Shown here: one piece after another, positions 51,697-62,726 of the stretch
How positions within the stretch are numbered: position 1 is the first letter of the stretch
Layout: every line of letters starts with the position of its first letter
Assembly (NCBI RefSeq): GCF_003544875.1
Contig: NZ_CP032093.1
Coordinates: 2,976,001-3,040,000 of the forward strand
Reading direction: 5' to 3'
From: Vibrio alfacsensis
GTDB taxonomy: Bacteria; Pseudomonadota; Gammaproteobacteria; Enterobacterales; Vibrionaceae
Length of the DNA stretch: 64,000 bases
The notes under the pieces: model-generated
Told to the model about the DNA's origin: nothing
Database searches by the model: none
What the model saw: the letters and a program-made list of their open reading frames with translations, nothing else
Translations under genes and position numbers: made by a program

Positions 51697-53331
51697 CTAA
51701 CGACGATAAGCTCGCCAACTAAGCAGCCAAAATGTGACACCAGCGATACCGCTAGCGACCGATAACTGCTCATAAGCGTGATCCACTAATATTGCCGAGC
51801 ATACGACTAAAGTGGCTCCAACACCAAATAAAAACTTTCCTGTCGCCTGCTGACGCTTGCTTTGGCGGTAACCTTGGTAAAGCTGATCCATGCGTTGATT
51901 CATGGCTTTACCTTGTTTTAGGCTATCGTAAAGTAGCTCAGGCAGTTCCGGTAACTTTTCTGCCCAAAACGGTGCGCGGTCTTTAATGGCATTTACTAAA
52001 GCTTGCGGACCGACTTGGTTCATCATCCATTCTTCAAGGAAAGGTTTCGCGGTCTCCCACAAATCAAGTTGCGGGTACAACTGGCGACCCAGTCCTTCGA
52101 CGTACAACAGCGTTTTTTGTAGCAATACAAGCTGCGGTTGGACTTCCATATTGAATCGACGCGCGGTATTGAACAGATTCAACAACACATGACCGAATGA
52201 GATTTCACACAGTGGTTTAGCGAAAATTGGCTCACACACAATGCGAATCGCAAATTCAAATTCGTCGACATTGGTATCAGCAGGAACCCACCCCGAATCA
52301 ACGTGCAATTCCGCTACACGGCGGTAGTCACGATTGAAGAAAGCGAGGAAGTTTTCCGCCAGATAGCGTTTGTCTTCACTATTAAGTGTACCAACGATAC
52401 CGCAATCTAGCCCAATCCACATTGGATTCTCTGGATGCTCCGGTTTAACGAATACGTTGCCCGGGTGCATATCGGCATGGAAAAAACTGTCTCGGAACAC
52501 CTGAGTGAAGAACACACTCACGCCGCGCTCTGCAAGCAACTTCATATTGGTGCCGTTTGCTTCCAAGCCCTCAATATCAGAGACTTGAATGCCATATATT
52601 CGCTCAGAAACCATGACAGTTTCATTACTGAAATCAGGAAAAACTTCTGGAACGTACAGTTCTTCACTGCCCTCAAAGTTACGACGAAGTTGAATCGCGT
52701 TGGCGGCTTCACGACGTAAATCGAGTTCATCCAAAAGAGTTTTTTCGTATTCACGAACCACTTCAACAGGCTTTAAGCGACGAGCCTCCTGCATTGCACG
52801 GGCGACTATACGCGCCATGCGGTGCATCAGTTTTAGATCTGAGTCAATGACCGGACGAATATCTGGACGGATGACTTTTAATACCACTTCTTGGCCAGTG
52901 TCTTTTAGACGCGCAGTGTGCACTTGCGCAATCGACGCTGACGCGAGCGGCTTGATATCAAATTCCGTGAACCAGTTCTCTAACGGGCCGCCCAGAGCCA
53001 ACTCCATCTGCTCTTTTGCCAATTGCCCGTCAAATGAAGCAACTCGGTCTTGTAAAAGCGCAAGAGGGTCAGCAATGTGTGGCGGAAAGAGGTCACGGCG
53101 AGTAGACATCATCTGACCGAACTTAATCCAAACCGGACCAAGTTCTTGTAAAGCAAGACGAAGACGTTCGCCCAATGGTTTTTCTGGGTGTTGGTTCTTA
53201 ATCCAGAATAAGCTTTTGCGCATTAATAGCGGCGCTTTGGTTAGCTGATGCTCTGGCAACAACTCATCCAAGCCATATTCCAGCTGAACTTTAATGATAT
53301 GGTATAAGCGCTTTATTTCTGTTGGCGTCAT
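51697..53331 (-). CDS. ubiB: Ubiquinone biosynthesis regulatory protein kinase UbiB
   Basis: A 544-residue ABC1/ADCK-family atypical kinase-like ATPase needed for ubiquinone formation. The KxGQ motif ([14 protein letters not shown]), the Ala-rich loop [16 protein letters not shown] (Lys), HADMHPGN and DCGIVG are present. Two C-terminal membrane helices (about 500-520 and 525-540). The start overlaps the ubiJ stop by 4 bases. Confidence 0.97.
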   Translation of the reverse strand: MTPTEIKRLYHIIKVQLEYGLDELLPEHQLTKAPLLMRKSLFWIKNQHPEKPLGERLRLALQELGPVWIKFGQMMSTRRDLFPPHIADPLALLQDRVASFDGQLAKEQMELALGGPLENWFTEFDIKPLASASIAQVHTARLKDTGQEVVLKVIRPDIRPVIDSDLKLMHRMARIVARAMQEARRLKPVEVVREYEKTLLDELDLRREAANAIQLRRNFEGSEELYVPEVFPDFSNETVMVSERIYGIQVSDIEGLEANGTNMKLLAERGVSVFFTQVFRDSFFHADMHPGNVFVKPEHPENPMWIGLDCGIVGTLNSEDKRYLAENFLAFFNRDYRRVAELHVDSGWVPADTNVDEFEFAIRIVCEPIFAKPLCEISFGHVLLNLFNTARRFNMEVQPQLVLLQKTLLYVEGLGRQLYPQLDLWETAKPFLEEWMMNQVGPQALVNAIKDRAPFWAEKLPELPELLYDSLKQGKAMNQRMDQLYQGYRQSKRQQATGKFLFGVGATLVVCSAILVDHAYEQLSVASGIAGVTFWLLSWRAYRR

Positions 53332-53963
53332 GAGTTCTCCAACGCCGGCTTATCTGTATCAAGTTTGTTTAGTAGCGCATTGAGTCGAGCTTCCACACGA
53401 GAGGCTTGGCTACGAACGTCATCCACTTGGTCACAGAAGTAGGCGACTTCCAATGGTGCTGGTGCCAATTTCCACTCTTCCGTCACCACTTGAGCAAGAT
53501 GTCGTTGGTGCTTATCTGCTTGAGAAGCAAAAAAACGCCCGACATTCTTAGTGCCTTGGACAACAGTATGTGCGACAACATCGCCTGTCACGCGAGATAA
53601 CCACTCTTCGATGTCCGGCTTGCAATCCACCATCAATTGCGAGAATTTTTGTGCTAATTGAATATCACCCTCAAGCTCCAGCTTATCTTGTTTGATAAGA
53701 CGAGTGATGTTGGCTTGGTCGCGCAGTTCAGGCAATACACTTAGATTTAATGACAGATAACAATCTGGCTGACCTTCGTAATGGCCCAATACATCAATTT
53801 GCTGGCTGAAGATGAACGTCAGCGTCTTATTGATTTCTTTCAGATGAATTTGAATCACCTGACCTTTCAGACGTGACAAACGACGACCCAATTCAGGATC
53901 GTCTTTAATCAAGGTGTTCAGCGTTGTTTCAATTACCGCTGTGATAAGAGGTTCAAATGGCAT
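53328..53963 (-). CDS. ubiJ: Ubiquinone biosynthesis accessory factor UbiJ
   Basis: A 211-residue protein with an N-terminal SCP2-like lipid-binding domain (about 12-110: [33 protein letters not shown]) and a C-terminal coiled coil. UbiJ and UbiK organise the soluble Ubi complex. Gene order ubiE-ubiJ-ubiB is as in E. coli. Confidence 0.95.
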   Translation of the reverse strand: MPFEPLITAVIETTLNTLIKDDPELGRRLSRLKGQVIQIHLKEINKTLTFIFSQQIDVLGHYEGQPDCYLSLNLSVLPELRDQANITRLIKQDKLELEGDIQLAQKFSQLMVDCKPDIEEWLSRVTGDVVAHTVVQGTKNVGRFFASQADKHQRHLAQVVTEEWKLAPAPLEVAYFCDQVDDVRSQASRVEARLNALLNKLDTDKPALENS

Positions 53964-53974
53964 GCCGCTTATCC

Positions 53975-54754
53975 TTAGAATTTGTAGCCACGGTGCAACG
54001 CCACAATACCACCAGTAAGGTTGTAGTATTTGGTGTTTTCAAAGCCTGCTTCTTTCATCATGCCTTCCAGCGTATCTTGGTCTGGGTGCATGCGGATAGA
54101 TTCTGCTAAGTAACGGTAACTGTCAGCATCGTTCGCCACCAACTCACCCATTTTTGGTAATAGGTGGAACGAATACGCATCGTACACTTTTGACAGTGGG
54201 TCTAAGATTGGCTTCGAGAACTCAAGAACCAATAGACGACCGCCTGGCTTTAATACGCGGAACATTGAGCGAAGTGCTTTGTCTTTGTCAGTGACGTTAC
54301 GTAGACAGAAACTGATAGTGATCACATCAAAGTAATCATCTGGGAATGGCAATTCTTCTGCGTTTGCTTGTACATAGTGCACGTTGCCAACAACGCCATT
54401 GTCGCGCAGTTTGTCACGACCGACGTTAAGCATAGAGTTGTTGATGTCCGCTAGGATCACATGGCCTTGGTCGCCAACAATGCGCGAGAATTTCGCCGTC
54501 AGGTCACCAGTACCACCACCTAGGTCAAGAACACGTTGACCCGGACGAGCGCCACTGCAATCAATAGTAAAACGCTTCCAAAGGCGGTGAATACCACCCG
54601 ACATCAAATCATTCATGATGTCGTATTTTGCTGCCACTGAGTGGAAAACTTCGGCAACTTTGGTCACTTTTTCATCTTTTGCCACCGTGGTAAAACCAAA
54701 GTGGGTCGTTTCATTCTCTAACGCTGTATTTGATTGCACGCTTGTGTCCGTCAT
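53975..54754 (-). CDS. ubiE: Ubiquinone/menaquinone C-methyltransferase UbiE
   Basis: A 259-residue SAM-dependent methyltransferase for ubiquinone and menaquinone rings. SAM motif [16 protein letters not shown], signature [18 protein letters not shown], and the family-specific [20 protein letters not shown] 54754 has GAGGAA at 6 bases; an upstream frame to 54784 adds ten residues. Confidence 0.98.
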   Translation of the reverse strand: MTDTSVQSNTALENETTHFGFTTVAKDEKVTKVAEVFHSVAAKYDIMNDLMSGGIHRLWKRFTIDCSGARPGQRVLDLGGGTGDLTAKFSRIVGDQGHVILADINNSMLNVGRDKLRDNGVVGNVHYVQANAEELPFPDDYFDVITISFCLRNVTDKDKALRSMFRVLKPGGRLLVLEFSKPILDPLSKVYDAYSFHLLPKMGELVANDADSYRYLAESIRMHPDQDTLEGMMKEAGFENTKYYNLTGGIVALHRGYKF

Positions 54755-54832
54755 TCTGATTCCTCTTCGGCAGCACTTTTTCACGTCAGGGCGATGGCTG
54801 ACAAATATGCTCGCCCACTGTACTGCGGTCGA

Positions 54833-56365
54833 TTAGTTTACTTTATCCTCAGCCGGATGTCTTTCTACTAAAGAAGCATTTTCAGAAAATGACTCACTCT
54901 GTGCCAACTGAGAAAGTTCAGGAGAAATAGGACGTTTTACTTCAACCCCAAGCTGCTTAAAGCTCTCTGCCTGACGGATCACATTGCCCCGCCCTGTTGC
55001 AAGCTTATTCATCGCCCCTTGATAAGTCTGATTGGCCTTATCTAATGCGCTTCCTAGCCCCTCCATATCATCAATAAACAGACGTAGTTTGTCGTACAAC
55101 TTTGCGGCACGCTCCGCAATTAATTGGGCATTTTCATTCTGGCGTTCATTGCGCCACAGGTTGTCAATCGTGCGCAGCGCCACCAGCAAGGTGGTTGGGC
55201 TCACTAAGATAATGTTTTGTTCCATCGCGTCTTTCACCAAGCTCGGATCCGCTTGAATCGCGACTTGGAATGCAGGCTCCACCGGAATAAACATCAACAC
55301 GTAGTCGAGGCTCTGAATGCCTTTCAACTGATGGTAATCCTTAAGGCTCAACCCTCTAATGTGTGCACGCAGGGCGGAAAGGTGATCGCTCAGCGCCTGA
55401 TCACGTTGAGTGTCGGTTTCAGCGTTAAAGTAGCGCTCGTATGCCACCAAAGCCATCTTCGAATCGACCACCACTTGTTTGTTTTGCGGTAAGTGAACAA
55501 TCACATCAGGTTGATAGCGCTTGCCCGCTTCGTTTTGCAAGCTCACCTGAGTTTGGTACTCGTGCCCTTCACGCAAGCCAGATTCTGCCAATACGCGAGC
55601 CAGAACCACTTCCCCCCAGTTACCTTGTTGCTTGTTGTCGCCTTTTAGTGCCTGGGTTAGGTTAACCGCCTCTCGAGTCATGTGTTCATTAAGGCGTTGC
55701 AGGTTTTTCAACTCGTGCACCAACGTATGACGCTCTTTGGCTTCTTGGCTAAAGCTGTCGTTAACCTGCTTTTTGAACCCTTCCAACTGCTCTTTGAGCG
55801 GAGAAAGCAAACCCTCCAAACTCTGACGGTTTTGAATGTCGACTTTAGCGGTTTTCTCTTCGAACAACTGATTCGCTAAGTGCTCGAATTGCTGCTTTAA
55901 ACGCGCTTCTGCTTGTTCAAGGATTTGCAGCTTTTCAGCATTGGCTTGATTGATTTGCTCGTGGCGCGCTTGCTGCTCGCCAAGCTGGGTTTCAAGGCGT
56001 GATTTGTGCTCTCGCATCTGCCCTAGCTCATCAAAATACTGCTGACGCTCTTGTTTTACGGCTTCGAAATAGCGCAGTTTTTCCATCGCAGCCATCAATT
56101 TACCGTGTGTTTGACGCACCTCGAATGCGGCTTTATCACGCTCGTCATCGAGCTCATCCAATTCTTGCTGCGCATCAGCAAGGCTCTGCTTTGCCTGTTC
56201 AAGTTGTTGTTGATGAAGCTGTTTTTCAGAATGTAATTGTTGTTCAAGCAACTGAGTTTGCATAACAAAACGTTGCTTGACCCACCAACCTACTGCGACA
56301 CCGCTCGTTGTCGCGGCAAAAAGTGAAGACAGAATGAGAGATTGATGCTCAAGAATCCATTGCAT
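54833..56365 (-). CDS. rmuC: DNA recombination protein RmuC
   Basis: A 510-residue protein with an N-terminal membrane anchor (about 8-28), a long coiled coil (about 30-240) and a nuclease-like PD-(D/E)XK core (about 245-430: NWGEVVLARVLAESGLREG, RYQPDVIVHLP, VVDSKMALVAYERY). RmuC limits inversion at short inverted repeats in E. coli and has been linked to anti-phage activity. It lies upstream of ubiE as in E. coli. Confidence 0.95.
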   Translation of the reverse strand: MQWILEHQSLILSSLFAATTSGVAVGWWVKQRFVMQTQLLEQQLHSEKQLHQQQLEQAKQSLADAQQELDELDDERDKAAFEVRQTHGKLMAAMEKLRYFEAVKQERQQYFDELGQMREHKSRLETQLGEQQARHEQINQANAEKLQILEQAEARLKQQFEHLANQLFEEKTAKVDIQNRQSLEGLLSPLKEQLEGFKKQVNDSFSQEAKERHTLVHELKNLQRLNEHMTREAVNLTQALKGDNKQQGNWGEVVLARVLAESGLREGHEYQTQVSLQNEAGKRYQPDVIVHLPQNKQVVVDSKMALVAYERYFNAETDTQRDQALSDHLSALRAHIRGLSLKDYHQLKGIQSLDYVLMFIPVEPAFQVAIQADPSLVKDAMEQNIILVSPTTLLVALRTIDNLWRNERQNENAQLIAERAAKLYDKLRLFIDDMEGLGSALDKANQTYQGAMNKLATGRGNVIRQAESFKQLGVEVKRPISPELSQLAQSESFSENASLVERHPAEDKVN

Positions 56366-56590
56366 AATAGCGAGTTAGCCTGTGTTTTTTATCTTTAATA
56401 ATGGTATTTACATACTGGATAAATGTCCAGTTTGTTGGATAAAAAGTCCTCGCATACACTAAGGGATGTTAACCTCAAACGGTTATATTTCGCCCGAGAG
56501 GTCATCACGCCCTCGAGTTTCCGTACAACATACTCACTCCTGTTTATATTTTCGACAACGAGCAGTACGTCATTATTACATAGAGGCATC

Positions 56591-57499
56591 ATGAACGAGC
56601 GTCGCGCCCTAGGATTTGGGCTTTCAGCGGTATTACTTTGGTCAACAGTGGCGACCGCATTTAAATTGACTTTGGCGGAATTCACTCCTATCCAGATGCT
56701 CACCATAGCAAGCATAGTGTCAGCGATCGCACTGACCCTGGTATGTGGCGTGCAAGGTAAGCTAAACCAACTTAGTGCGACTTTTTTGTCTAACCCTTGG
56801 TACTACTTGCTACTGGGCTTAATTAACCCTCTCGCTTACTACCTGATTTTATTCAAAGCATACGATTTGTTACCGGCCTCTCAAGCACAAGCCATTAACT
56901 ACAGCTGGGCCATCACTCTAACCTTGATGGCGGCGGTGTTCTTAGGACAGAAAATTCGTGGCAAAGATTGGATCGCGTGTTGCTTTAGTTATGCCGGAGT
57001 CATTGTGATTGCCACTAAAGGTAACGTCTTGGGAATGGATTTTGAAAGTCCACTTGGCGTCTGTTTGGCGCTGCTTTCCACACTACTTTGGGCGAGTTAC
57101 TGGATCCTCAATACAAAAAACAAAGCGGACCCTGTCATTGGCGTATTACTGGGTTTCTTAGTGGCGATCCCTTTTGCTGTTGGTCTGAGTCTCTATGAGG
57201 GGGCCAGCTGGGGCCAGATATCTGCCAAAGGTTGGGCAGCGGTGACTTATGTCGGCCTATTTGAGATGGGAGTGACATTTGTACTGTGGCTTACTGCGCT
57301 CAAACTGACTGAGAATACGGCGCGTATCAGCAACCTGATTTTTGCATCGCCGTTTATCTCTCTGGCACTCCTTGCGACAATCATTGGAGAAGAGATCCAT
57401 CCATCAACATTGATGGGATTAGTCATGATCATCAGCGGTTTGGTTATCCAACAAGTTCGCTTCGGAAAATCACGTCAAGTCTCGGAAACGGCCCCGTAA
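56591..57499 (+). CDS. DMT family (EamA) transporter
   Basis: A 302-residue inner-membrane transporter with about ten helices in two EamA repeats (about 5-140 and 150-290). ATG 56591 preceded by AGAGG gives MNERRALGFGLSAVLLWS; the upstream frame to 56423 is not convincing. The substrate is unknown; relatives carry amino acids or metabolites. Confidence 0.9.
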   Translation: MNERRALGFGLSAVLLWSTVATAFKLTLAEFTPIQMLTIASIVSAIALTLVCGVQGKLNQLSATFLSNPWYYLLLGLINPLAYYLILFKAYDLLPASQAQAINYSWAITLTLMAAVFLGQKIRGKDWIACCFSYAGVIVIATKGNVLGMDFESPLGVCLALLSTLLWASYWILNTKNKADPVIGVLLGFLVAIPFAVGLSLYEGASWGQISAKGWAAVTYVGLFEMGVTFVLWLTALKLTENTARISNLIFASPFISLALLATIIGEEIHPSTLMGLVMIISGLVIQQVRFGKSRQVSETAP

Positions 57500-57530
57500 G
57501 TTATTTAAAAACCGACAAGATTACCTCAAA

Positions 57531-57573
57531 AGGAGAGGTGGTTAACAAATCAATCATTAACCACCTCTCTCCT
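57531..57573. repeat. Long inverted repeat after the DMT transporter
   Basis: The arms AGGAGAGGTGGTTAA (57531-57545) and TTAACCACCTCTCTCCT (57557-57573) pair over 13-15 bases with a two-base bulge and an 11-base loop. On the minus strand it runs into CTTTTGAG; on the plus strand no T-run follows. Confidence 0.7.
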
Positions 57574-57687
57574 GATATAGAAAACACCTTGCTTCAGATA
57601 CGATAGCGCATTCGCTACACATACAGAATTATCATTTAAGCGCTTTGCAGACCTCCTGCAACAAACCGCTAAGGTCATCTAGTAATT

Positions 57688-60135
57688 ATGTTTCGCTTTG
57701 CAGTATCTTCCGATCTTCTCTCTACATGGAAACATGCGCTGCACCACTTTTGTGGTCGTTTCCAAGCTCAAGGGCTACTGTTTGCCCACGACTACACGTA
57801 TCAATGGCAACTGAGTGAAATCAGCACAACGGATATCCACCAAGAAGATATTGTGGCCTTACTTCAATCGATGACCAAACAGTTCAAGGCACCAAGCCTC
57901 GCAGTGGAGCGCATCAACTTTTCAGGCCAGACCTTAAGCTTTTGTCCGATATGGCAACCTAACGGTACACTTTTTGCAGCGATTGCCTTAGTCCACAACA
58001 ATGAACATTCAACAGAAGTCACTATCGATTTGAGCGCTCTATGTGGACGCATTGGTTTTGACATTGGCGTTATTTTTCATCAAGAGCAATGGCGAAACCA
58101 ACAGCCCGTTAATACCACATTACCGAGCTTACAAGAATTTGTTGATGGGCTAGATGACCACACATGGATAAAAAGTATTGATGGTGAATATGTCCTAACC
58201 AGCCGAACTGTTGAAGAGGCTTGGAATATGAAAAGTACGGACATTATTGGCAAAAAAGATCGCGAATTATTTACTCCTGCACGTGCCCAACAATTTATGG
58301 ATGCAGACCAAGAAGTCATCGCGACGGGTAGACAACACACTGTCGAAGAGTACTCGCTAGTTGATGGTAGCAACAAACCCATTTGGTTAGAGACCATAAA
58401 ATCGCCCATTCGCAATCAAGCTGGTGAGCTCATCGGAATTTTGGGTATGACACGCAATGTGACCCGTCGTAAAACCGTTGAAAACCAGCTCTCATTGGCA
58501 TCGACCATTTTTAATCATTCTCATGAGGGCATGATGATCACCGATCGTACGGCCAATATTCTTGAGATTAACAGTGCTTTCACTCGCATCACTGGCTTCA
58601 CCGCAGAAGAGGCCATTGGACAAAAGCCGAACATCATCCGCTCTGGCCACCATGATCCGGACTTCTACACAGAGCTATGGCGTCAGCTTAAAACAACAGG
58701 CCAATGGAAAGGTGAGTTTGTAAACCGAAGAAAGGACGGCAGCGTTTATCCCCAACTGGCGACCATCAGCACCGTCGTGGATGAAAGCAGTCATTTGGTG
58801 AATTACATCTGTGTATTTGAAGATATCTCCGTACGTAAAGCGCACGAAGAAAAGCTGCAGAGAATGGCCTTTTATGATCCGCTCACCAGTTTACCCAATC
58901 GCACTCAGCTTTTGTCATTGCTGGAACAACACATTGAAAGCGGCCGTAAACATCATCACTCTTTTGCGACCCTATTCCTCGACATTGATCACTTCAAACA
59001 CATCAATGATAGCTTAGGGCACTTCTATGGTGATCAACTCCTCACTAAATTAGCGGAACGATTACAAGACGTCTTGCACCGACAAGCGCATGTGGCTCGG
59101 ATCGGTGGGGATGAGTTTGTGATCATTTTGCCAAACATCCAATCAAAATCGCGACTTATCGATGCCGTTGAGGAAGTACTAAACCTATTCAACCGACCAT
59201 TTAAAGTAGGTCAAAATGAATCGCTTCGCATCTCGACGAGTATTGGTATTGCTTGCTATCCACAAGATGGTCAAGACAGTGAAACACTATTGAAAAATGC
59301 CGATACGGCAATGTACTTAGCCAAGAAAAATGGCCGCAATGGCTATGCGTTTTATTCTCCAGATTTAACCGACAAGTCAATTTCTCACGTTCGTCTACAA
59401 TCTGCGCTGCATGAAGCGATTGAAAAAAATGAGCTTTATCTGGTTTATCAGCCTCAATACCAAATCCATAACCACAAGGTCGTCGGTGTTGAAGCATTGT
59501 TGCGCTGGGATCACCCAGAACTCGGTAGCGTTTCTCCAGCAGAGTTCATTCCTATTGCAGAAAAAACCGGACTGATCCAAGTGATTGGTCCATGGGTAAT
59601 GAAAGAGGCGTGCCGACAAGGAAAAGATTGGTTAGACCAAGGCATTGATTTTGGCAAAATGGCCATCAATGTTTCAGCACTTCAACTGCAAAAGCCGGGG
59701 TTTATTCAACGCCTAAAAGACATTTTGCAGCAAACTCAATTTCCAGCAGATCGCATCGATTTAGAAATTACTGAAAGCTATCTACTGAATGACCCATTGC
59801 ATGCGATTGAGTCTCTCAACCAGTTAAGGTTATTAGGAATAGAAATATCATTAGATGATTTTGGAACGGGTTATTCTTCGCTATCGTATCTAAAAGGCCT
59901 ACCAATCAATAAGCTCAAAGTCGACCGCTCATTTGTCAGCGATGTCCCAAGCAACAACGACAGTAACGCAATAGTAAATGCGATCATTGCGATGGGTAAA
60001 ACATTATCCTTAACCGTCATTGCTGAGGGAATAGAGACCGCGCAGCAAGCGCAGTACTTGCATGAACGAGGCTGTCTATATGGTCAAGGTTATCGCTTTA
60101 GCGCGCCCGTCAGTCCTGAAGCGTTATTCAAATAA
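57688..60135 (+). CDS. PAS-PAS-GGDEF-EAL cyclic-di-GMP protein
   Basis: An 815-residue soluble protein. An uncharacterised N-terminal region (about 1-140), two PAS domains (about 145-265 and 270-390, the latter with ITGFTAEEAIGQKPNIIRSG), GGDEF at about 395-555 (RIGGDEFVII) and EAL at about 570-810 (GVEALLRW, DDFGTGYSS). Both catalytic signatures are intact. No membrane segment is visible, so it responds to a cytoplasmic signal. I see no strong ribosome site before the ATG. Confidence 0.93.
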   Translation: MFRFAVSSDLLSTWKHALHHFCGRFQAQGLLFAHDYTYQWQLSEISTTDIHQEDIVALLQSMTKQFKAPSLAVERINFSGQTLSFCPIWQPNGTLFAAIALVHNNEHSTEVTIDLSALCGRIGFDIGVIFHQEQWRNQQPVNTTLPSLQEFVDGLDDHTWIKSIDGEYVLTSRTVEEAWNMKSTDIIGKKDRELFTPARAQQFMDADQEVIATGRQHTVEEYSLVDGSNKPIWLETIKSPIRNQAGELIGILGMTRNVTRRKTVENQLSLASTIFNHSHEGMMITDRTANILEINSAFTRITGFTAEEAIGQKPNIIRSGHHDPDFYTELWRQLKTTGQWKGEFVNRRKDGSVYPQLATISTVVDESSHLVNYICVFEDISVRKAHEEKLQRMAFYDPLTSLPNRTQLLSLLEQHIESGRKHHHSFATLFLDIDHFKHINDSLGHFYGDQLLTKLAERLQDVLHRQAHVARIGGDEFVIILPNIQSKSRLIDAVEEVLNLFNRPFKVGQNESLRISTSIGIACYPQDGQDSETLLKNADTAMYLAKKNGRNGYAFYSPDLTDKSISHVRLQSALHEAIEKNELYLVYQPQYQIHNHKVVGVEALLRWDHPELGSVSPAEFIPIAEKTGLIQVIGPWVMKEACRQGKDWLDQGIDFGKMAINVSALQLQKPGFIQRLKDILQQTQFPADRIDLEITESYLLNDPLHAIESLNQLRLLGIEISLDDFGTGYSSLSYLKGLPINKLKVDRSFVSDVPSNNDSNAIVNAIIAMGKTLSLTVIAEGIETAQQAQYLHERGCLYGQGYRFSAPVSPEALFK

Positions 60136-60142
60136 TCAAAGC

Positions 60143-60172
60143 AAAAAGACCAAGCTTGCGCTTGGTCTTTTT
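60143..60172. terminator. Bidirectional terminator between the GGDEF-EAL gene and the flavoprotein gene
   Basis: The stem AAAAAGACCAAGC / GCTTGGTCTTTTT with T-runs both ways. Confidence 0.85.
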
Positions 60173-60208
60173 CAATGTCATTGAGTTCGGAACTGTTTAG
60201 CTAAGGCA

Positions 60209-61402
60209 TTACGCCCACTGTCCCGCAACAAAGCCACTCGACCAGCACCATTGGAAGTTATAGCCACCCAACCAGCCCGTCACGTCCATCACTTCACCAA
60301 TGAAGTACAAGCCTTTGATGTTCTTACATTCCATGGTTTTTGAAGACAGGTGATCGGTATCTACGCCGCCTAAAGTCACTTCTGCAGTGCGGTAACCCTC
60401 TGTGCCGTTTGGTGCTACTGCCCAGTTTTCTAAACGTTCAACGATAGCGGCCATCTCTTTCGGGTTGAACTGCTTAAGCGGTTTGTCTGCCAGATCTTTA
60501 CGCTCAATCAGCACTTCAACCAAGCGCTTTGGTAGCACTTTTGCCAATGTGTTCTTTAGAGATTGGTTCGGATGTTTCTCGCGGCTGCACTCTAGCAATT
60601 CGGCGATATCGTCATTTGGCACGAGATTAATCGTTACCTTCTGACCCGCTTTCCAGAATGACGAAATTTGCAGTACCGATGGACCAGACAAGCCGCGGTG
60701 AGTAAACAACAGCGCTTCTTTGAACATAGTGCCATCTTGCGCCGTGATTTCTGCTGGGATAGCAATACCTGAAAGCTCAGCAAAATCTTCTTTGTCTTCC
60801 TTGTGCAAAGTAAATGGCACCAGACCTGCCGAGGTTGTGATCACCGGGATCTCGAACTGCTCAGCAATCTTGTAACCAAATGGCGTCGCACCCAGTTTTG
60901 GCATCGACAAACCACCCGTTGCGACCACCAAGGATTCACATTCAATGCTTTCCGTTCCGGCATGCAGACGAAAACCATCGTTAGTTTTTTCAATCGAATG
61001 CACATCACACTGGTAACGCTGCTGAATGTTTGGCATGTCGCATTCTGCTAGCAGCATCTTAACGATGTCTTTTGCGGTAAACGCATCAACACAGAATAAC
61101 TGTCCGTGATCGCGCTCTTCAAACTCGATGCCGTGCTTGCTGACCATCGAGATAAAGTCCCAGTTGGTGTACTGCGACAGCGCTGATTTCACGAAGTGTG
61201 GGTTTTGGCATAAGTAATTGTTTGAAGAGACATCGTAGTTAGTAAAGTTACAACGACCACCACCTGAGATAAGGATTTTACGCCCTGGTTTTTTGGCATT
61301 ATCTAGCACAAGCACACGGCGTCCGCGCTTACCCGCCTCTGCCGCGCACATCAAACCCGCTGCACCCGCGCCAATTACAACAACATCAAATTTCTTACTC
61401 AT
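60209..61402 (-). CDS. NAD(P)/FAD-dependent oxidoreductase, HI0933/YhiN family
   Basis: A 397-residue flavoprotein. The N-terminal FAD motif VVVIGAGAAGLMCAAEAG and the downstream GRKILISGGGRCNFTN are hallmarks of the family; the C-terminal part ends WLGGYNFQWCWSSG. The reaction is not established, though I recall recent work linking relatives to rRNA modification. It is convergent with the GGDEF-EAL gene. Confidence 0.92.
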   Translation of the reverse strand: MSKKFDVVVIGAGAAGLMCAAEAGKRGRRVLVLDNAKKPGRKILISGGGRCNFTNYDVSSNNYLCQNPHFVKSALSQYTNWDFISMVSKHGIEFEERDHGQLFCVDAFTAKDIVKMLLAECDMPNIQQRYQCDVHSIEKTNDGFRLHAGTESIECESLVVATGGLSMPKLGATPFGYKIAEQFEIPVITTSAGLVPFTLHKEDKEDFAELSGIAIPAEITAQDGTMFKEALLFTHRGLSGPSVLQISSFWKAGQKVTINLVPNDDIAELLECSREKHPNQSLKNTLAKVLPKRLVEVLIERKDLADKPLKQFNPKEMAAIVERLENWAVAPNGTEGYRTAEVTLGGVDTDHLSSKTMECKNIKGLYFIGEVMDVTGWLGGYNFQWCWSSGFVAGQWA

Positions 61403-61450
61403 CGATAACGCTCAATTACTTACTCAGGTTGGTACCGTCTAAAAAATAAA

Positions 61451-61476
61451 AAAGGATGTGCGTAATGCACATCCTT
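61451..61476 (-). terminator. Terminator downstream of uspB
   Basis: Minus strand AAGGATGTGC / GCACATCCTT followed by TTTTTTATT, about 100 bases after the uspB stop. Confidence 0.75.
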
Positions 61477-61577
61477 GCTTTGTATACAGCTATTCTACCG
61501 ACAAATATCGAGCGGGAAAAGCGCTTAAATTCCAAGCACCGTATAACGATGTTCTTACTAAAGAATAAAAACCGCGA

Positions 61578-61910
<333 letters not shown>

Positions 61911-61989
61911 CTACATCTTCACTGATGCTCAAGAGAAAAAGGCAAACAATGCTTCGCCCTTTACCCGCTGCTATTGCGATCTAAGCGCG

Positions 61990-62517
61990 TTATACAGCTG
62001 GAGCACCCATAATTGAAGATGAACCTTCTTTTGCCATTTGTGCTAGATCTTTGTCGATGAAGAACAAGGCTTTACCATCTTCACCTACCAATTCGATCTT
62101 ATCTAAAATCCCTTTAAACAACTTCTCTTCTTCGTGCTGTTCAGCCACGTACCACTGTAGGAAGTTAAACGTTGAGTAGTCTTGGCTTGTAAAAGCAACA
62201 TGCGCCAATTTGTTGATCTTTTCCGTGATCATTTGCTCATGTTCATAAGTTTCACGGAAAACATCGCCTAGGCTCGCAAAATCATGCTTCGGTGCTTCAA
62301 TTGCACCTAGAATTGGCATTGAGCCCGTTTCGCTCACATAAGTGAAAAGACGTTGCATGTGCTCCATTTCTTCTACGGCGTGAGCGCGTAAAAATTCAGC
62401 CGCACCTTCAAAACCTTTGTCTTCACACCAAGCACTCATTTGTAAGTATAGATTGGATGAGAAAAATTCTAGATTAATTTGCTCATTCAATTGTTCAACC
62501 ATAGTTTGAGACAGCAT
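61990..62517 (-). CDS. ftnA: Bacterial non-haem ferritin
   Basis: A 175-residue iron-storage protein, 24-mer in the cytoplasm. Ferroxidase ligands lie in [12 protein letters not shown] (Glu17), [10 protein letters not shown] (Glu50, His53) and EQHEEEKLF. The C-terminal tail MGAPAV is short. Iron storage here sits some 14 kb from ryhB, and both respond to iron. Confidence 0.97.
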   Translation of the reverse strand: MLSQTMVEQLNEQINLEFFSSNLYLQMSAWCEDKGFEGAAEFLRAHAVEEMEHMQRLFTYVSETGSMPILGAIEAPKHDFASLGDVFRETYEHEQMITEKINKLAHVAFTSQDYSTFNFLQWYVAEQHEEEKLFKGILDKIELVGEDGKALFFIDKDLAQMAKEGSSSIMGAPAV

Positions 62518-62543
62518 GTTAACTCCTATTTATGTCCATGCAA

Positions 62544-62600
62544 TATACCCAAGTGACCTCAATACAAGCGGCTTAGCGACAATAAAGTCACTTGGGTATA
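62544..62600. repeat. Palindromic repeat with arms TATACCCAAGTGAC / GTCACTTGGGTATA
   Basis: Perfect 14-base inverted repeats at 62544-62557 and 62587-62600 with a 29-base centre, in the divergent ftnA-uspA gap. It is the best-preserved copy of the element seen at 24061, 36682, 41947 and 48005. Confidence 0.8.
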
Positions 62601-62726
62601 ACGCCACTATAACATGATTACTATGGCAAAAGTTTGTACCATTAATATTGATATGAGATCACTTCAGCAAAAATATCTGGGACTTAGTGCTAATCTGAAT
62701 CTATACCCTCTTAAGGAGATAGCAAT

